NCBI GenBank assembly: GCA_015680685.1
Contig: MNCI01017638.1
Location: 64,292 to 100,713, forward strand
DNA length: 36,422 nucleotides
Source of the DNA: Gnetum montanum
Lineage: Eukaryota; Streptophyta; Gnetopsida; Gnetales; Gnetaceae
Reading direction: 5' to 3'
This document shows positions 18,441-30,374 of this stretch, piece after piece (the stretch's first letter is position 1; each line of letters starts with the position of its first letter). Under the pieces are notes generated by a model. It was not told where the DNA came from and did no database searches. It saw nothing but the letters and a program-made list of their open reading frames with translations. Position numbers and translations under genes: made by a program.

Positions 18441-18870
18441 GAATTTATAATGATTTTTAAATAAGCATCAATCAAGTTAATCCTTGTGATCAACTTACTT
18501 TTTCTACTTAATTTCTCTTCATTTCGAATTATTTTGAACCCCTTGTTCTCTACTCTATTTGGAAGCTTCAATATGTAGTTATTTTCCAAAAGCAAAAGCA
18601 TAACTATGATCTCTCTTTAGGTGTTAAATATCAAATTCTCAAAGATGTTTCTTTTTAGCTACAACTTCAAGGAAAAAAGCTCCTAGTAAAAGCTAAAGAA
18701 TTAATTTGTTTTCTATAGCATTAATTTCTTTTTGTTTTGAAGGTCCAAGGATAGGAAGATTTAATCTTTTGTTGCTATTTGTTCTTTATCTCTAATTGAT
18801 GTATTCCTTGTATTTAAAGAAATTTTTCCTCTTCTCTTTACATGAAATCCTTTAGTAAGAAATGAAAACC

Positions 18871-20899
18871 CATGATGGCACTTCTAAATAAGGGTAGGAA
18901 TTGGTCCTTTTCCTATCCCAAAGGGGAGGTTTTTCAGGATTGTTTGTAAAGAAACCTAAAAGGGTATCTCCAAAATCATTGGGCTTTTTCTTTAGACCCT
19001 TTCTTCCATGATTTAATGTACTCTAAATTTTTTAATATTATTATTCATTTTTTTAAGGTCAAACACCCCTTCTCATATACTTTAAATTTTCATTTTTCTC
19101 TTTTTTTTCTTTTACTTTACTTTTATTTTAATGTTTTCCATGTTTTTAATATTTAATAATTTTTATATTTTTAATATTTATTAATTTTGGTTTTTGTATT
19201 TTTTTTCTTTTAATTTAACATATGTGTACTAACCTTTTGTTAGAGTATTGAGATATGGTTCATTATCACATGGGGTACTACTTTGGATTTGGTAACATTT
19301 ATTTCGATAATTCATATTTTTGAGTAAAATTATATTTTTACATTTTATTTTAACTTTAAACTTATTTTTATCTTATCCTTTAGGGGATCTTAGGTTAGCC
19401 CCTTCACTAGCTATGCTTGTAGCTTTAGACCTTGTTTTTAGTTTAGGCTTAGACATAGCTACCAACTTGGGATTAGACATTGCTATTAACTTTCTCATAG
19501 GGGATGCTTACTAGGTTAGTGCTAGGTAATAGCCCATGTGAGAAAAAGGTTTTTAAAATATTTTTAGATGTATAATTTCTTTTTAATTTAGTTTTTTCCT
19601 ATAAGAGGTCCCCTTTATCCAATGCTCCAAACCATTTTAAGAATATTAGCCTACTCGCATTTGAAAAGTAGAGTCAAATAGGAAGACTCTACCATATTAA
19701 AGAGAGAGCTAGATCTAAATCTACACTGTCAACTAGGACTCATGCTTAGCCATATTTTCCATACCTCATTTTAGATATTACTTAGATCCCATTGCTAATC
19801 TATGATCTAGCCTAGCATTTGGAGTCTATTTTAAAAATTGAACTTACATAAGGATATTTTCTACAACACTATCAATTTTAGGTAGGGTAATTTGGTGTTT
19901 TTGACCTTTAGGTTTTGTCATTTTGTTTAGTATGCATTGAATAACTAATTTTCATTTTTTCAACAATTATTTATCAATTTATCTAATTTTTTAAATATTA
20001 TTATTTTAATATTACTTTCTTTAATTTTACCTTTTACTAAGATGTATTGTTATGCATGAAATGTTACACAAATTTTTAACTATCTTTGACAATTTTTTTT
20101 CTTCATTTCACTTTTTGCCAAAAATTCAGCTATAGAACTAGGGTTTTAAGCCATTTTTCATGTATTTAATCCTTGAAAAAACTCCAAATGCAAATGGCCC
20201 AAAAGAAAAAAAAATTTCTTGTTTGTATAAACCATAAGTTATCCTCCCTAGTCCATCACAAGCTTGCAATAAATATTTTAATATATTTTTGGACACATCA
20301 CTTGATATGAATCATCTTTCCTTCAGCAACTTATTATGCTCATTTTTTAGTTTCGATTTGAATTGAGACTAAGCATGGTTTCGACATCATTCCATGAGGA
20401 TTTGGGTAGTAAAATCTCCAAATACATCATTAAAATGCACATTCTTAGACCTCAGAGGTCTTCAAGAATCATTTGGGTTCATAATCTAGCTTATGAGCTC
20501 AAATTTTGATGATTCTTTAAAAACTCCAAAATCAAAATTTTTCTAAGTATCAAAGGTGACACAATGTTGAATTAAGTTTCCTTCAACACCACAACACAAA
20601 ATGCCTCAAAAATAGCTTTGCAAGACATATTTATAGCCTTTGGAGGCCTCTGGGGATCATTCAAGATCATATTTCAACTTCTTGATGTCAATTCCAGTCA
20701 CTATGAAAAAATTCTGAAATTTTTTTTTAGTTGACACTAACATTGATGTCAATGTTAATAACAAGATCATCATTATTGAAAAATCTAAATCTCATTAAAA
20801 CTATATTCTATCATGCACAATGTATTATTAGGGCTAGAACTACTCATTAGTAGCAATTTCAATACTCCAAGCTTTTGAAAGTGATATTTTTTTGCAAAT
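18871..20899. other. AT-rich interval without a recognised gene
   Basis: 18950-19330 is T-rich low-complexity DNA. An open frame at 19320-19514 encodes a hydrophobic peptide with a short internal repeat (LGLDIATN / LGLDIAIN) and no known family. 20447-20461 is a small perfect inverted repeat, AGACCTC-A-GAGGTCT. The right part probably belongs to the LTR of element 5. Confidence 0.35.
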
Positions 20900-21068
20900 T
20901 TTTCTAGGACAAAAAATCTACATTTTCACTAATTCTAAAATACTATCAAGGTCATAGATTATTTTGACACCTCCTAATCTACTCATATACTAGGCTCATA
21001 GCATTTCATTGATTAACAAGTCTCTATAAATTTTAGCAACCATAAGTTCAAATTGGCAACTTCAAGCC

Positions 21069-21076
21069 TATAAATA
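21069..21076 (+). promoter_or_regulatory. TATA box, putative LTR of element 5
   Basis: TATAAATA in the context AGCCTATAAATATAAG resembles the LTR promoters of elements 2 and 3. Downstream there are only short open frames (21180-21402) with no recognised product. In AT-rich DNA a chance match is possible. Confidence 0.4.
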
Positions 21077-22360
21077 TAAGTTGAAAACATATGTTTCAAG
21101 ATGATTTCTAGAAATTTAATAGTACTTGCCAAATTTTAGGAGATCAAGAGCATGAGAACCTACCACCATTGTAACACCTATGTGCTCATCAACAACCTTT
21201 GGCATCTTTGGTATCACTTCTAGAGATAGAATATCTAGAGTTAGAATTTTTTCAACTCCAACAACAACAATGGGACCCTTGGTTGAAACAACCCTATTTT
21301 GGCCTAGAATTGACTTTTCATTCTCAAAGCTTTTCCATTCATATCCTAATCCTCCAAAGGTTTAATTTTTTCATTCAAATTTATATTTTTCTCAAGATTT
21401 AAGCTTCTTTTATCAATTTCATTATACTTATATTTTTTTTGTCTATCGATTTTAGTTTGGTCCTCTATAGGAGGAAAAAACTTTGCAATTTATAAATAAT
21501 GCATTTTATTATTTGTAAAAGGATTTGAAAACTTTTTCCAATATTATGGCATCATATTTTTGTTATTTTATGTTCATTAGCTCATATTCTTTAATTAGAA
21601 TTCGTTTTATCTCTCATATTGCATTATATACTTAGTCAAATCTCTAGCATTCTATACTTAGTAATTTTTTAACATAAAAGTTTCATTGTTTAAGGAGGAA
21701 TTTCAGATCTTTCCCTTTACAATTGTAGTATTAATATTTTATACTCTTTTATATCAATTTTATTCTTATTTTTTTTCATTGCTCATACTCCATTCTAGAC
21801 TTAGCTAATTTTCAAATAATTTACACTTAGTCATTTTTCTTAGTGATTTTTAACATTAAAAATTTACCTTTTTGTTACTTCCCTAACATTTCTATTTATT
21901 ATGTAGTAGGCTAAGTCTATATTTGATTGAAGGTTTCATGACCCTCTGTTTCATAATCATTGATATATCAAAGGTTATATTAATCCGAGGACTATCTATA
22001 GCCATTTATAACCACGTGCTAAGTGTTTCAACTTGTATTTCGTGAAGGTATCCTTATATAAGTACAAACAACATTTTTGACACTAGAATAAGGCCCAATA
22101 TGGTTTCTAATATCTTAAAATTATATTCTAATAGCCTATAGATCCATCTGTCACTTAAATTTTTTCATGCTTTGGTTATTATTGCACAGTTTTATTTCTT
22201 GTTTTTTTTCTTTTGCACTTGATCCTTGTTTCTTTTCTAAGTGTGTAGAGGAGACTATTTTTAATGTCATAAAAAGATAAGAATTTGACTCCTTCTAGAG
22301 CTTTTAGATTTACAAACTAATAGAAATATGAAAATCTTAAGCACTCATGACATCCATGAT

Positions 22361-24310
22361 GCAACATGACTACAAAGTCACATGTGCTAAAAGGAAGATA
22401 AGCAACACACTACCTAAAAATGAGCTAAGAAAGATGGTCTAATATGAGGGGACTGATGGTTTGAAGTCTTTCCTACCTAACCCAAACTATCCTATTGAGC
22501 TGACCTAGTTTAAGCAAGCTATGCTCATAGAATACTTGCTCATATGGATGAAGTTGAGGCCATGGAAAGTGCTATTGGATAACACCTCATTGGGAATCCC
22601 AACATCAGTGTTAATAGCTAGAATTTCCAATTCTATGACAAACCAAGTGAGAAAAGTGAAGATATTAGCATTCATGATGGCAATGAGGAGGAACCTTATC
22701 ACATTTCTCTTCCTACAAATATTTTTCATTTGCCAAATAGTCATGTCATACAATGTGTCAACCTTGTCAATTCTACCAATCCCTTATTAGTTCCTATGCT
22801 AGAAAATATTTTTTCTTCACTTTCCATTTTCCTTAATCCTAATTTTGTGATCCTACCTACAACCAACATGCCACTCACGTATATCCTCTTTTCAAATAAA
22901 GTGTTGTCAAACTATCTTCTCATATGCAAATTTCTAATTAACTATTGAAAGCATTCAATCCAATATCCCATTTATCATAATTACAACAAACTCAAGTATG
23001 ATAATTATTTATTTCACCTATAGATCATGTACCTTAATATATTATATCATAAATTCCCATATCAATAATTGTACAACCATAACCAATTTTACCTACTCAC
23101 AACCCCATTTTGGGGAATCCCACTATTCCATCAATTCCTAGTGTTCTACCTAAACTAATACTCTTACTACATGACCTAATGTCAAGGATTCAAGTAAATG
23201 ATAATAAAAAAAGAGAAGCCACATCACTACATGGATGTAGTCCTATAGTCTCCATCACACATCTCCTCATTGATCCCATTAGTCTCTTAATTCCCATTGT
23301 TCAAGTTTCAAAAGGTGTATTATTCCTAGATTTTACTAACTAGAATGGGGAATTCGATCCCACAAATCATGTCATTACCTTTTACAAAAATGTATGTTCT
23401 TGGTTAGTTAACCCCATATCATCTTATGTAGTTTTTCTAACTCTCTAACATGAAAGGCATTAAATTCATATGGGACATTATCTCATGGATCCATTACCTC
23501 CTTGGAGTAACTCTTCATAATCTTTGTGGAGATATTCAAATATAACATTAGTAAAGACATAATTCTACAAAACATTTTGGCTATCAAGAAAGCTACCAAT
23601 GAGTCCATGTTTAAGTTTATTTCCTGATGGACATCTATGATAATGGAGTTCACCCATTCTTTGCTTGATGATCAGCTCTTGAATACCTTTGAAGGAGCTA
23701 TAAACAATTATATTACCCTAGACCACTTAGCCTCTATGATGCAATCATCTCTAACAAATACATTAATAAGGTTACCATATAGTATAATAATCAAGAGTGG
23801 ATAAACTTCTGAAATAAGGTAAAATAAGTAGTAAAAAAGGGCAACTCTACCCAAACCATTAATCAAACTATGGCCTTGGTGAATTAAACTGAATCAAGTT
23901 TATAATCAAATGGTGGAGGCAATGGTGGAAACAAGAACTTGAATAAAAATCCAAAGTCCAATTGTGATGGATAAAACACATTCAACAATGTAGGAAAACA
24001 TAGGATACCATAAAAGGATATATCAAAATACCATGAATTTCCAATGATATACACTTAGTTGCATAGCATGCTAATACAAGATGTACACATAGTGCCTAAA
24101 TAGATTTTAGAACAAACAAGGATGTGATTCAAAAGGCTTCAAGCCTTGTCCATCGATCCTTACCAATGCATGTAGGAAGAGCCACATGTTCTTAAGTGGT
24201 ACAATTTCAATAAATTTTGCTACTATTATTAGGTATCAAGCAATGATACTGAGGATTATAACGCCCTTGAGGAAGATGTCCATGCATTAATTAAAAAGGG
24301 GAATTTTTTT
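22361..24310 (+). pseudogene. gag remnant of element 5
   Basis: Traces run through several frames. The N-terminal part has NELRKMV, YEGTDGLKSFLPNPNYPIEL and FKQAMLIEYLLIWMK. A segment rich in Asp/Glu follows (DISIHDGNEEEPYHISLP). The capsid-like core at about 23350-23790 has FDPTNHVITFYKNVCSWLV and FVEIFKYNISKDIILQNILA. It continues with ESMFKFIS and MIMEFTHSLLDDQLLNTFEG. Near 24230 SSNDTEDYNALEEDVHALIK resembles the end of the C-x2-H..GH-x4-C zinc motif seen in element 2 gag, with its Cys changed to Tyr. The pattern fits a Ty3 Gag, but stops and frameshifts are frequent. Confidence 0.65.
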
Positions 24311-24399
24311 TAATACTCCTATGTAATCTAGTAATCAAAACATTAAAATCTATCAAGATCCTCTAAATTCACATTCAAGAAGGGTGTAAACTTTCCATC

Positions 24400-25430
24400 T
24401 AGAGCTTAAATGTAATTGTTCAAAAACCATTTTTATTATCAAAATGGATTCCTCGTACTACTAGTTTCTCTTATCCTCTAATTCTACCCCATAAAGGACT
24501 AAGAAGCCTTTTGTAATCAATCTCCCTTGGAATGATACAAGTGCTCTTACTTCTCACAACATATGAAAGGCTCCATTAGCCATTGTTATGACATCTCATT
24601 ACAATGAAGTTCTTACATCATCCCAACCTACCTTCAATTATCCTCCTCTTTCTCTAAGAAACAAAGTTCTTGCACCCACCTATCTTGTTAAATATCCCCT
24701 AATTTTACCTTATTCTAAGCCTCTTTCATCTTGTCCCTTCTCTCCACCTAAGTCAAAAGAGCCTCCCTTGCTCCCTACTCCCATCTCATTCATCAGAATC
24801 CTTACCTAGGCCCAAAAAGACACAAGAATCAATGACAAAGAAAACAAGAAGGAACAAGCCAACAAAAAACTAGTCAAATCAAAAAGTAAGCTTCATCAAA
24901 CGCAACCCATCCTACTCTAATTGTTAGCTCAACTCCTTGACCTACATTAGATGTTATTCCTCCTAAGTCAATCCCCAAGAATGAAGCCCCTAGAAATAAG
25001 AATCTAGAGTTTAATTACATCTAAGGCTATACTCTCTGTCATTATAGAATCATCTAAAATTAACCTTATTTTTGAATGACCTTGATTAGCATATCATCAT
25101 GTTATTTTCTCGTCATTACATCAAGATATATACTTTTTCTACAAGGATAAGAAAATGGTTTTATGCATTGATCCCAAAGTTCCAACTATTTCATGTTTAG
25201 ATATTTTAGAAGAAACTAGCTTAGGATCCCAACCTACTCTAGTTAGTTAAACATCTTCAACAAAAGAGGCTAATGAGTCTAATTCTAGAACTCCTTAGTC
25301 ATCTACTAATTATGAATTCATAGACTTAGGATTTCATAAGTTAGACATCATTAGGTTTTTTAAGAGCGTAAAGGTCCCTACTAGGTTTGAAGTAAATAAA
25401 TCTATCACTTTGCAATTCTCTTCTTGAAAT
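24400..25430 (+). pseudogene. Protease-linker region of element 5
   Basis: A Pro-rich frame (24588-24809, YPLILPYSKPLSSCPFSPPK) leads into HVIFSSLHQDIYFFYKDKK near 25095. This resembles the SSxHQxxxF segment that closes the protease in related elements, including element 2 (SSSIHQEIHLPYEF). The active-site region itself is not convincing. The coding trace ends in FFKSVKVPTRFEVNKSI at about 25410, and no RT follows. Confidence 0.45.
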
Positions 25431-25860
25431 ATTTCTCACTTTCCTTAATGTTTCATTTTTATTCATTTATTTTTTAATATTTACATGCATTTTATAGTAT
25501 CAATAACTTTAATTTATTTGTAGTAGTTTAGTTATTTTGCTTTATTATGTTAGCATACCTACTTGTCTAGCATAGTCTCTATTATCACTTTATTTCAATG
25601 TTTACTTGTCTTTACATTATGTTCTTATCACATGTTTTATTTAGCACTTGTTTCATTTTTTATCTTAGGAAAAAATCACAAACCTATAAATATAGAAAAT
25701 TAAAAAGTCATAAAAATATAAAAATACAGATTACAAACATATAAAACTCAAAACCCATAAAGAATAATAGCCTTGTATCATAGCTAACAATCCATACAAC
25801 ATCCATCTAATATATTCCATATCTAATATTTCATAACATCGTAATCAAAAATACAAAATT
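25431..25860. other. AT-rich junction between elements 5 and 6
   Basis: I see no gene here. The sequence is AT-rich, with runs such as ATAAAAATATAAAAATACAG. It lies between a plus-strand and a minus-strand remnant that converge, so it probably contains an insertion or rearrangement boundary. Confidence 0.35.
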
Positions 25861-26319
25861 CTACAAAACAAACTCCATCTCTAACAGATGGCTATAAGAT
25901 TTCCTACTACTAGAACTTCCTAGAACTTCTGCACCTATAAAATAAGAAAAAATAAAATTAAAAATTACAAAAACATAAAAAGAATAAAAAATTAATTCAA
26001 AATTTTTTATCAAAAATATCAATACCAACAAAAATAATATAAAATTGAAACTAAATAAAACATGTCTCTTGTCTATAGCTACATTACTTGATCCCACTTC
26101 ACATCCAACAGTCCCTATTATAGGCCCTATCTTAGAAGCCTCAAAACCAAAAACATCCACCACCTCCTCAAGTGAAAGAAACAAAGAGTTTAAACTCTCT
26201 ATAGGAATATCTAGAATCTCAAGCAAAGAAACATAATCTATGTTAGGTTCCATCTCTAACCTATTCTCCTCTCCTATTCTAGGTTCTAAAACCTTCATCT
26301 CCTTTTCCTTCCTCTTCAC
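25861..26319 (-). pseudogene. 152-codon open frame of unknown function
   Basis: The frame begins MKRKEKEMKVLEPRIGEENR, then has DYVSLLEILDIPIESLNSLF and EEVVDVFGFEASKIGPIIG. It then enters a very Phe/Ile-rich stretch that looks like translated intron rather than protein. The end of that stretch reads TTTTCTTATTTTATAG followed by GTGCAGAAG, a good plant 3' splice site at about 25937. The frame could therefore be an exon, an intron and part of a second exon. It lies just downstream of element 6 gag on the same strand. I do not recognise it. Confidence 0.35.
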
Positions 26320-26339
26320 TTATACACATTCTCCAAAGG

Positions 26340-27802
26340 ATTCTAAGGCTTTGACTTGATGAAGTTGTTTAGTACTTTCTTATAGATGGCTAAGACGTAA
26401 ATTTTAGAGATAGGTTCTAGAATCTCGTTGAGCATTGAATTCCATCTCTAAATGAACCTTTTGACTAGTTTAAGTGGTCCCTACCTCACTTTCATTAATT
26501 GGTCTAATGTGGCATCTGGCTTCAAGTTGTATCTGAAGTAGTTATTAATTTGGTTTATTAGGTTCTCAAGGGAAGAGATGGAACCTCTAAGCAAGTTTTG
26601 ATTCCAATCTAAAGCTTTACCTTTGAGGGACATAGGGAAGATTCTTAGTACTGTATGAAGACAAGCTTACAAAGAAGGCACTCAGACCAAAAGGTAACCA
26701 AGTGTGCATTGGGATTCCCTTTACCATTGCATTTGATGAAGTTTGGTATGGGAATACCTATAGGTAAGATCATTTGGGGTATCCTAGGATTTATAGGATC
26801 ATCTTCGTAAAAGTGTATAACCTTGAGTTTCTGTAGCTCTTCAATAAGGTCTTGGATCATTTGAAAGGCTTGATCCAAGCCTTGGAGCATTCCTGTGGGC
26901 TACAATGTTTGTGTTGGTAATTAAGGAGGAAGCTGTGAGGCTTGAGGTTGTATAATTAACATTGGCAAAAAGGAAATAGGTTGTGAGACCACTATTATAA
27001 GTGGGTTAAATAAGGAGAAAGAGGTTCAAGTTGGAACTTATCGTATGAAGGGAGAAAAAGGAGTATGAGAGGCCTATGTTGCTTGGTGCTCTGATGAGGG
27101 TCCTACTAGCAGGTGAAAGGGAGATGATGAGGTAGACATCACTAGTGTTTGGTGAATGGAGTGAGGCTGTATGGAAAAGGGCATCGATGAAAACAAAAAG
27201 GTAGATTAAACATAGGTTGTGCCTAGTGTGTAGTGATGATGGGTATAGACCTAAGCATAGTAGCATGGGTAGGGGAAAAAGAAGATTGGAGAACTTGTCC
27301 CATAGATGAGGTAAGGAAGGTTGAATTAGGAGTAGTAGTTTAGGGAGAAAACTATTGAAAAAGGCTCCCAATAAAGTTATCAAGCTCTAGTTCTACCTCA
27401 AAATCATCTTGCTCTTCTTTGTAACCCTCTGAGCTAATCTCCTCACTAAACTCATCAACCTCTATGAGCTGTATGAGAATTTGTGCATAAAAGTTAGTGA
27501 GGGAAATGTGTTCATACTGAGATGGAATATATTCTTTCCCATCCCTTGTGTATAATTTTCAATCAACACTTAGCATCAGATTTAGAATGTGGTATCAAGA
27601 GATCAACTTGCATCTTGGCATAGAGGAAGTTGTAGAACTCATCATTAATCATAGGAAATTCCAAGTTCTTGCCACTTTTCCTAACTGATTCTCTTTGTTC
27701 TATGAACATAGGGCCTTTCAAGTCATAGACAAAAACTACATCTTGGCTAGAGGCCATGTATGCAAGGTCTAGTGGTAGAATGGTTGATCTACAAAAAGAC
27801 AT
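26340..27802 (-). pseudogene. gag of element 6
   Basis: The N-terminal part (27802-27563) includes MASSQDVVFVYDLKGP and FYNFLYAKMQVDLLIP, the latter aligning with YNFVCAKIQVGLLVDY of element 2. A Pro/Ser/Gln-rich linker follows in shifted frames. The core reads MLQGLDQAFQMIQDLIEELQ, then PNFIKCNGKGNPNAHLVTF. After a frameshift it reads LPMSLKGKALDWNQNLLRGS, ISSLENLINQINNYFRYNL and DATLDQLMKV. Element 2 has the same order. The most likely start is the ATG of MASSQ at about 27755. Confidence 0.8.
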
Positions 27803-29032
27803 TAATTAGCACCAACAAAACTACACTAGGCTCACAAAAACTAAGTTGGGCTTTAAAAAGTATAATAATTGTTATGAAAAATCAAATAGGGAAAAGTTGG
27901 TTATTTTCAATATGTTTGGTTTTGGAAATATACACTAGTATTTTTCCAAAAATATGTTGCTGATAAAAATAGCAGGTCTTTGGTTTGCTTGTTAAAGGGA
28001 TGTTTGTGTACTTTTCCTTCATGGAAACTACACTAGTTTTGTTGTGCAACCAAGGAAAAATATTATTTTTCAAAAGATGGATATCTTGAAAAGAAATGCT
28101 AGGGTTTGTGTGGTGATAGAAAATGTAATTGGTTTACCAAAACTATGCTGGGTAGTTTGGTAAAGGGGGAAAGGTGGACTAGCCTTTGGAAAATCCAAGG
28201 TCAAGTTTTAACAATCAAATGTTGTAGGTTTTTGAGAAACTATGCTAGCTTCTAAAAGTCCAGCAACTACTATGAATTTCACAACAACACCCAAATTGTC
28301 TACAACATCCACACTAAGTATTAGTTGTAAGAGGATGAATGACAACATTGGTTTTCTTGGAAAAACTTAGAGGTGATTTTTTCAATTAATTAAACAAAAG
28401 TCCCAGCAAGTGGAATTACCCAAGGATGTGATTAGTTATGACTAGAAAATATTTGAAACTACAACTATAGGTATAGTACATGTTGCAATGAAAATGTTGT
28501 ATACTATACCTTGGAAAATGTGGTACATTTTTTTGTTAATAACACCAACTATGTTGGTCTTGCTAGCAAGGGATACATTGGAGGGGGATGAGGAAATGGT
28601 TGTCTTAACTATCAAGGCTACACTAATGATAGCCCCTCTTGGAAAAATGCATTGGTTTTAGGAAAATGAATGTGCAATGTTCATTTTCCCAGTACTACTA
28701 TGTTGGGATGTTGGAGAGGACTATCTTGGCCTTCCAACAAAATTTCATAGTAGGAAGTTTATGTGGGTAGAGAAAAACTACACTGGCTCTTAAAATACCC
28801 AAAATGCAGGTTTCAACAAGTAAAAATTATAGGTTTAAGTGTGAACAATGCTAGCTTTGAAAAGTCTAGCAACTACTATGAATATTTTACAAACATTCAA
28901 ATCACCTGCAACAACTACGCTAGGTATTAACGTTAGTTTCAATAGTAGATATTTGTAGGTTTTGAGGTTTGAAATGTGGAAAACTTAATTTTGAAAAATT
29001 ATTGATTAATTTAAGCTAAGAATTCAAGCAAA
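27803..29032 (-). repeat. Expanded leader of element 6 with CTACGCTA repeats
   Basis: On the plus strand, words such as AACTACACTAGG, AACTATGCTGG, CTACACTGGC and AACTACGCTAGG recur about a dozen times between 27818 and 28925. Their reverse complement is the TAGCGTAG core of element 2. A block at 28230-28325 is repeated at 28844-28940, about 610 bases away, including CTAGCTT..AAAAGTC..AGCAACTACTATGAAT. The leader is about 1.2 kb, against about 160 bases in element 2, probably through repeat amplification. Confidence 0.6.
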
Positions 29033-29051
29033 GGCCCTTTTTCTAGCACTA
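29033..29051 (-). other. Primer-binding site of element 6
   Basis: The minus strand reads TAGTGCTAGAAAAAGGGCC just after GTGTTACTGTTTC. Element 2 has TGGTGCTAGAAGGAGGGC after CATAACAGTTTT. The aligned position and sequence identify this as the decayed PBS and place the LTR end a few bases upstream, at about 29055-29060. Confidence 0.65.
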
Positions 29052-30011
29052 GAAACAGTAACACTTGAAAAATTCAATTACTGGAATACCGAAAATCCCA
29101 AGTGAAACAGTTTAACTTCAAATCCCAAGGGCCTTTGGGAAGAGGACCCAAAGTACCCTAGATGATCTTACTAATCACCCAATGACTTAGAAATTAAGAA
29201 AAAATGTAAAATAATTGAATAAAAAATTGCAAATCTAACTAAGAGAAATAGGAAAAAAAACTTGCATAGAACAAATGAACTACAAATTTTATTGAAAATA
29301 ATAATGGTTACATATACAAAAATTTCAATGGAGTACAAGTTTTTTGTGCTTAAAATGCAAAAAGAGCTATGTGAGAAGTGGTTACAGTCCTAGTGAAACT
29401 AGTAGAGTGCTTCTTGCATTCAACTCTACAATCCAAGTGCTCCAAAGTTCCACTCCCGAAACTCTTTGCTAGTTCTTAAGTTGGATCTGCTATGATGGTT
29501 GAAAAATGGGTAAGGTAATTGTTTGACTTTTAGGTATTGGGAAATTGCTTCAAGAGTTTCCAATGCTTAGCCAATTGCAATTTTTCAAAAAGTCCTTTCA
29601 AAGTAATGGAATTTTTTTTAAATAGGCTGCTAGTGTTCAATTTGTTGCTACCAATTTTCTACCATCATTGCTAATAGATTAAAATCACATGCAAGTGTGA
29701 TAGACTTACATTTATGATAAGTTTTGATACCCCCAAGGTACCAAAACCATGATCATTACCATAAATAGTAAATGGACTTTTACAACTATGTTGGCTTCTC
29801 CCACCAACGGTGGCCTTATGGAACAATGATGGCATCATGAAATTTTTTACTGACATAGTTGGATCAATGCTAAAGAGTGAAACCATGCTAGAATTATGAC
29901 ATCCAAAAAAACTCAAACTACTCCAACATTGGCTTTGTAACACCCACATTGGATTTTGTGGCAAATATGTTGATTTTACTAGGAAAATAAAAACTCAATG
30001 CCACCAATGCT

Positions 30012-30033
30012 GGGGGGGGGGGGGGGGGGGNGG
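30012..30033. repeat. Poly-G run with an N
   Basis: Nineteen consecutive G bases are followed by N and two more G. Such runs are hard to sequence and assemble, so the length is unreliable. A simple-repeat slippage site or a sequencing artefact are the two readings. Confidence 0.8.
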
Positions 30034-30366
30034 TCGTTCTAGCGTAGATTAGGCTAAACCCCCACAAAACCCATGAAAATGCCAATTTTGGTAGCCCAAA
30101 AGGCATTTTTAACCTTCCCAAGCCCAAATATAAGCATGATATGACATTTTTCACTTGGGGAATGAGGCTATGACAATTTATGAGGCATTTTTTCAACTCC
30201 AAAAGTTAATGTAAAATTGCATCTCATGGATTACAATCTTCAAATTTTACAATAAAAATCTAGCATCAAGTTTAATGGTGAGGTTTATAACTTGCAACAT
30301 GAGATTTCTTGGTGGTGTTTTAATTTTTCCTTTTCTAGACCAACTTAGTAAGAGGTGCCCTCTATT

Positions 30367-30374
30367 TCTTTATA
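30367..30374 (-). promoter_or_regulatory. Possible TATA box of the element 6 LTR
   Basis: The minus strand reads TATAAAGA in the context GGCTATAAAGAAATAG, a fair core promoter about 1.3 kb before the PBS. It could instead be chance sequence at the 3' end of the neighbouring gene remnant. Confidence 0.35.

Larger units (their letters stand above)
16190..18870 (+). mobile_element. Degenerate LINE (plant L1-type non-LTR retrotransposon)
   Basis: Motifs of an L1-type ORF2 appear in order on the plus strand but in changing frames. The pre-RT region has IIENDLFHVFHKLV (16389-16604). RT begins with NLRPITLLNNTYKILAK (about 16666), followed by AFIKVDFPKAYDRI with Asp at 16871-16873. Next are LSIYQGYPLA (about 17040) and YFNDNINEFTILK (about 17228) at the YADD position, where the box is destroyed. 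VNKIENKLDKWKEK and HILHQFLWSPKQHRKGF are typical of the post-RT region. A zinc-binding domain near 18360 has QCPICRSENLFSHII and, one frame over, FECVSRHAWKW. I see no endonuclease domain, so the copy is probably 5'-truncated. The 3' end and any poly-A tail are not distinct. Confidence 0.85.
20900..25430 (+). mobile_element. Element 5: gag-protease remnant of a Ty3 element with LTR promoter
   Basis: A core promoter at 21069-21076 is followed by about 1.3 kb of AT-rich sequence, then plus-strand gag traces (22361-24310) and a protease/linker-like stretch (24400-25430). It ends without RT where it meets minus-strand element 6. No PBS like that of element 2 was found, so it is probably a different family. 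The left end is a guess. Confidence 0.55.

Noticed and set aside
27006-27383. Separate membrane protein from the minus-strand 125-codon open frame
   Set aside because: It overlaps the Pro/Gln-rich linker of element 6 gag, which reads sensibly in another frame. The Leu/Ser-rich translation is a shadow.
29918-30202. Minus-strand open frame with a polyproline run
   Set aside because: The prolines are the translation of the poly-G run at 30012-30030 and its N. The rest has no similarity I recognise.
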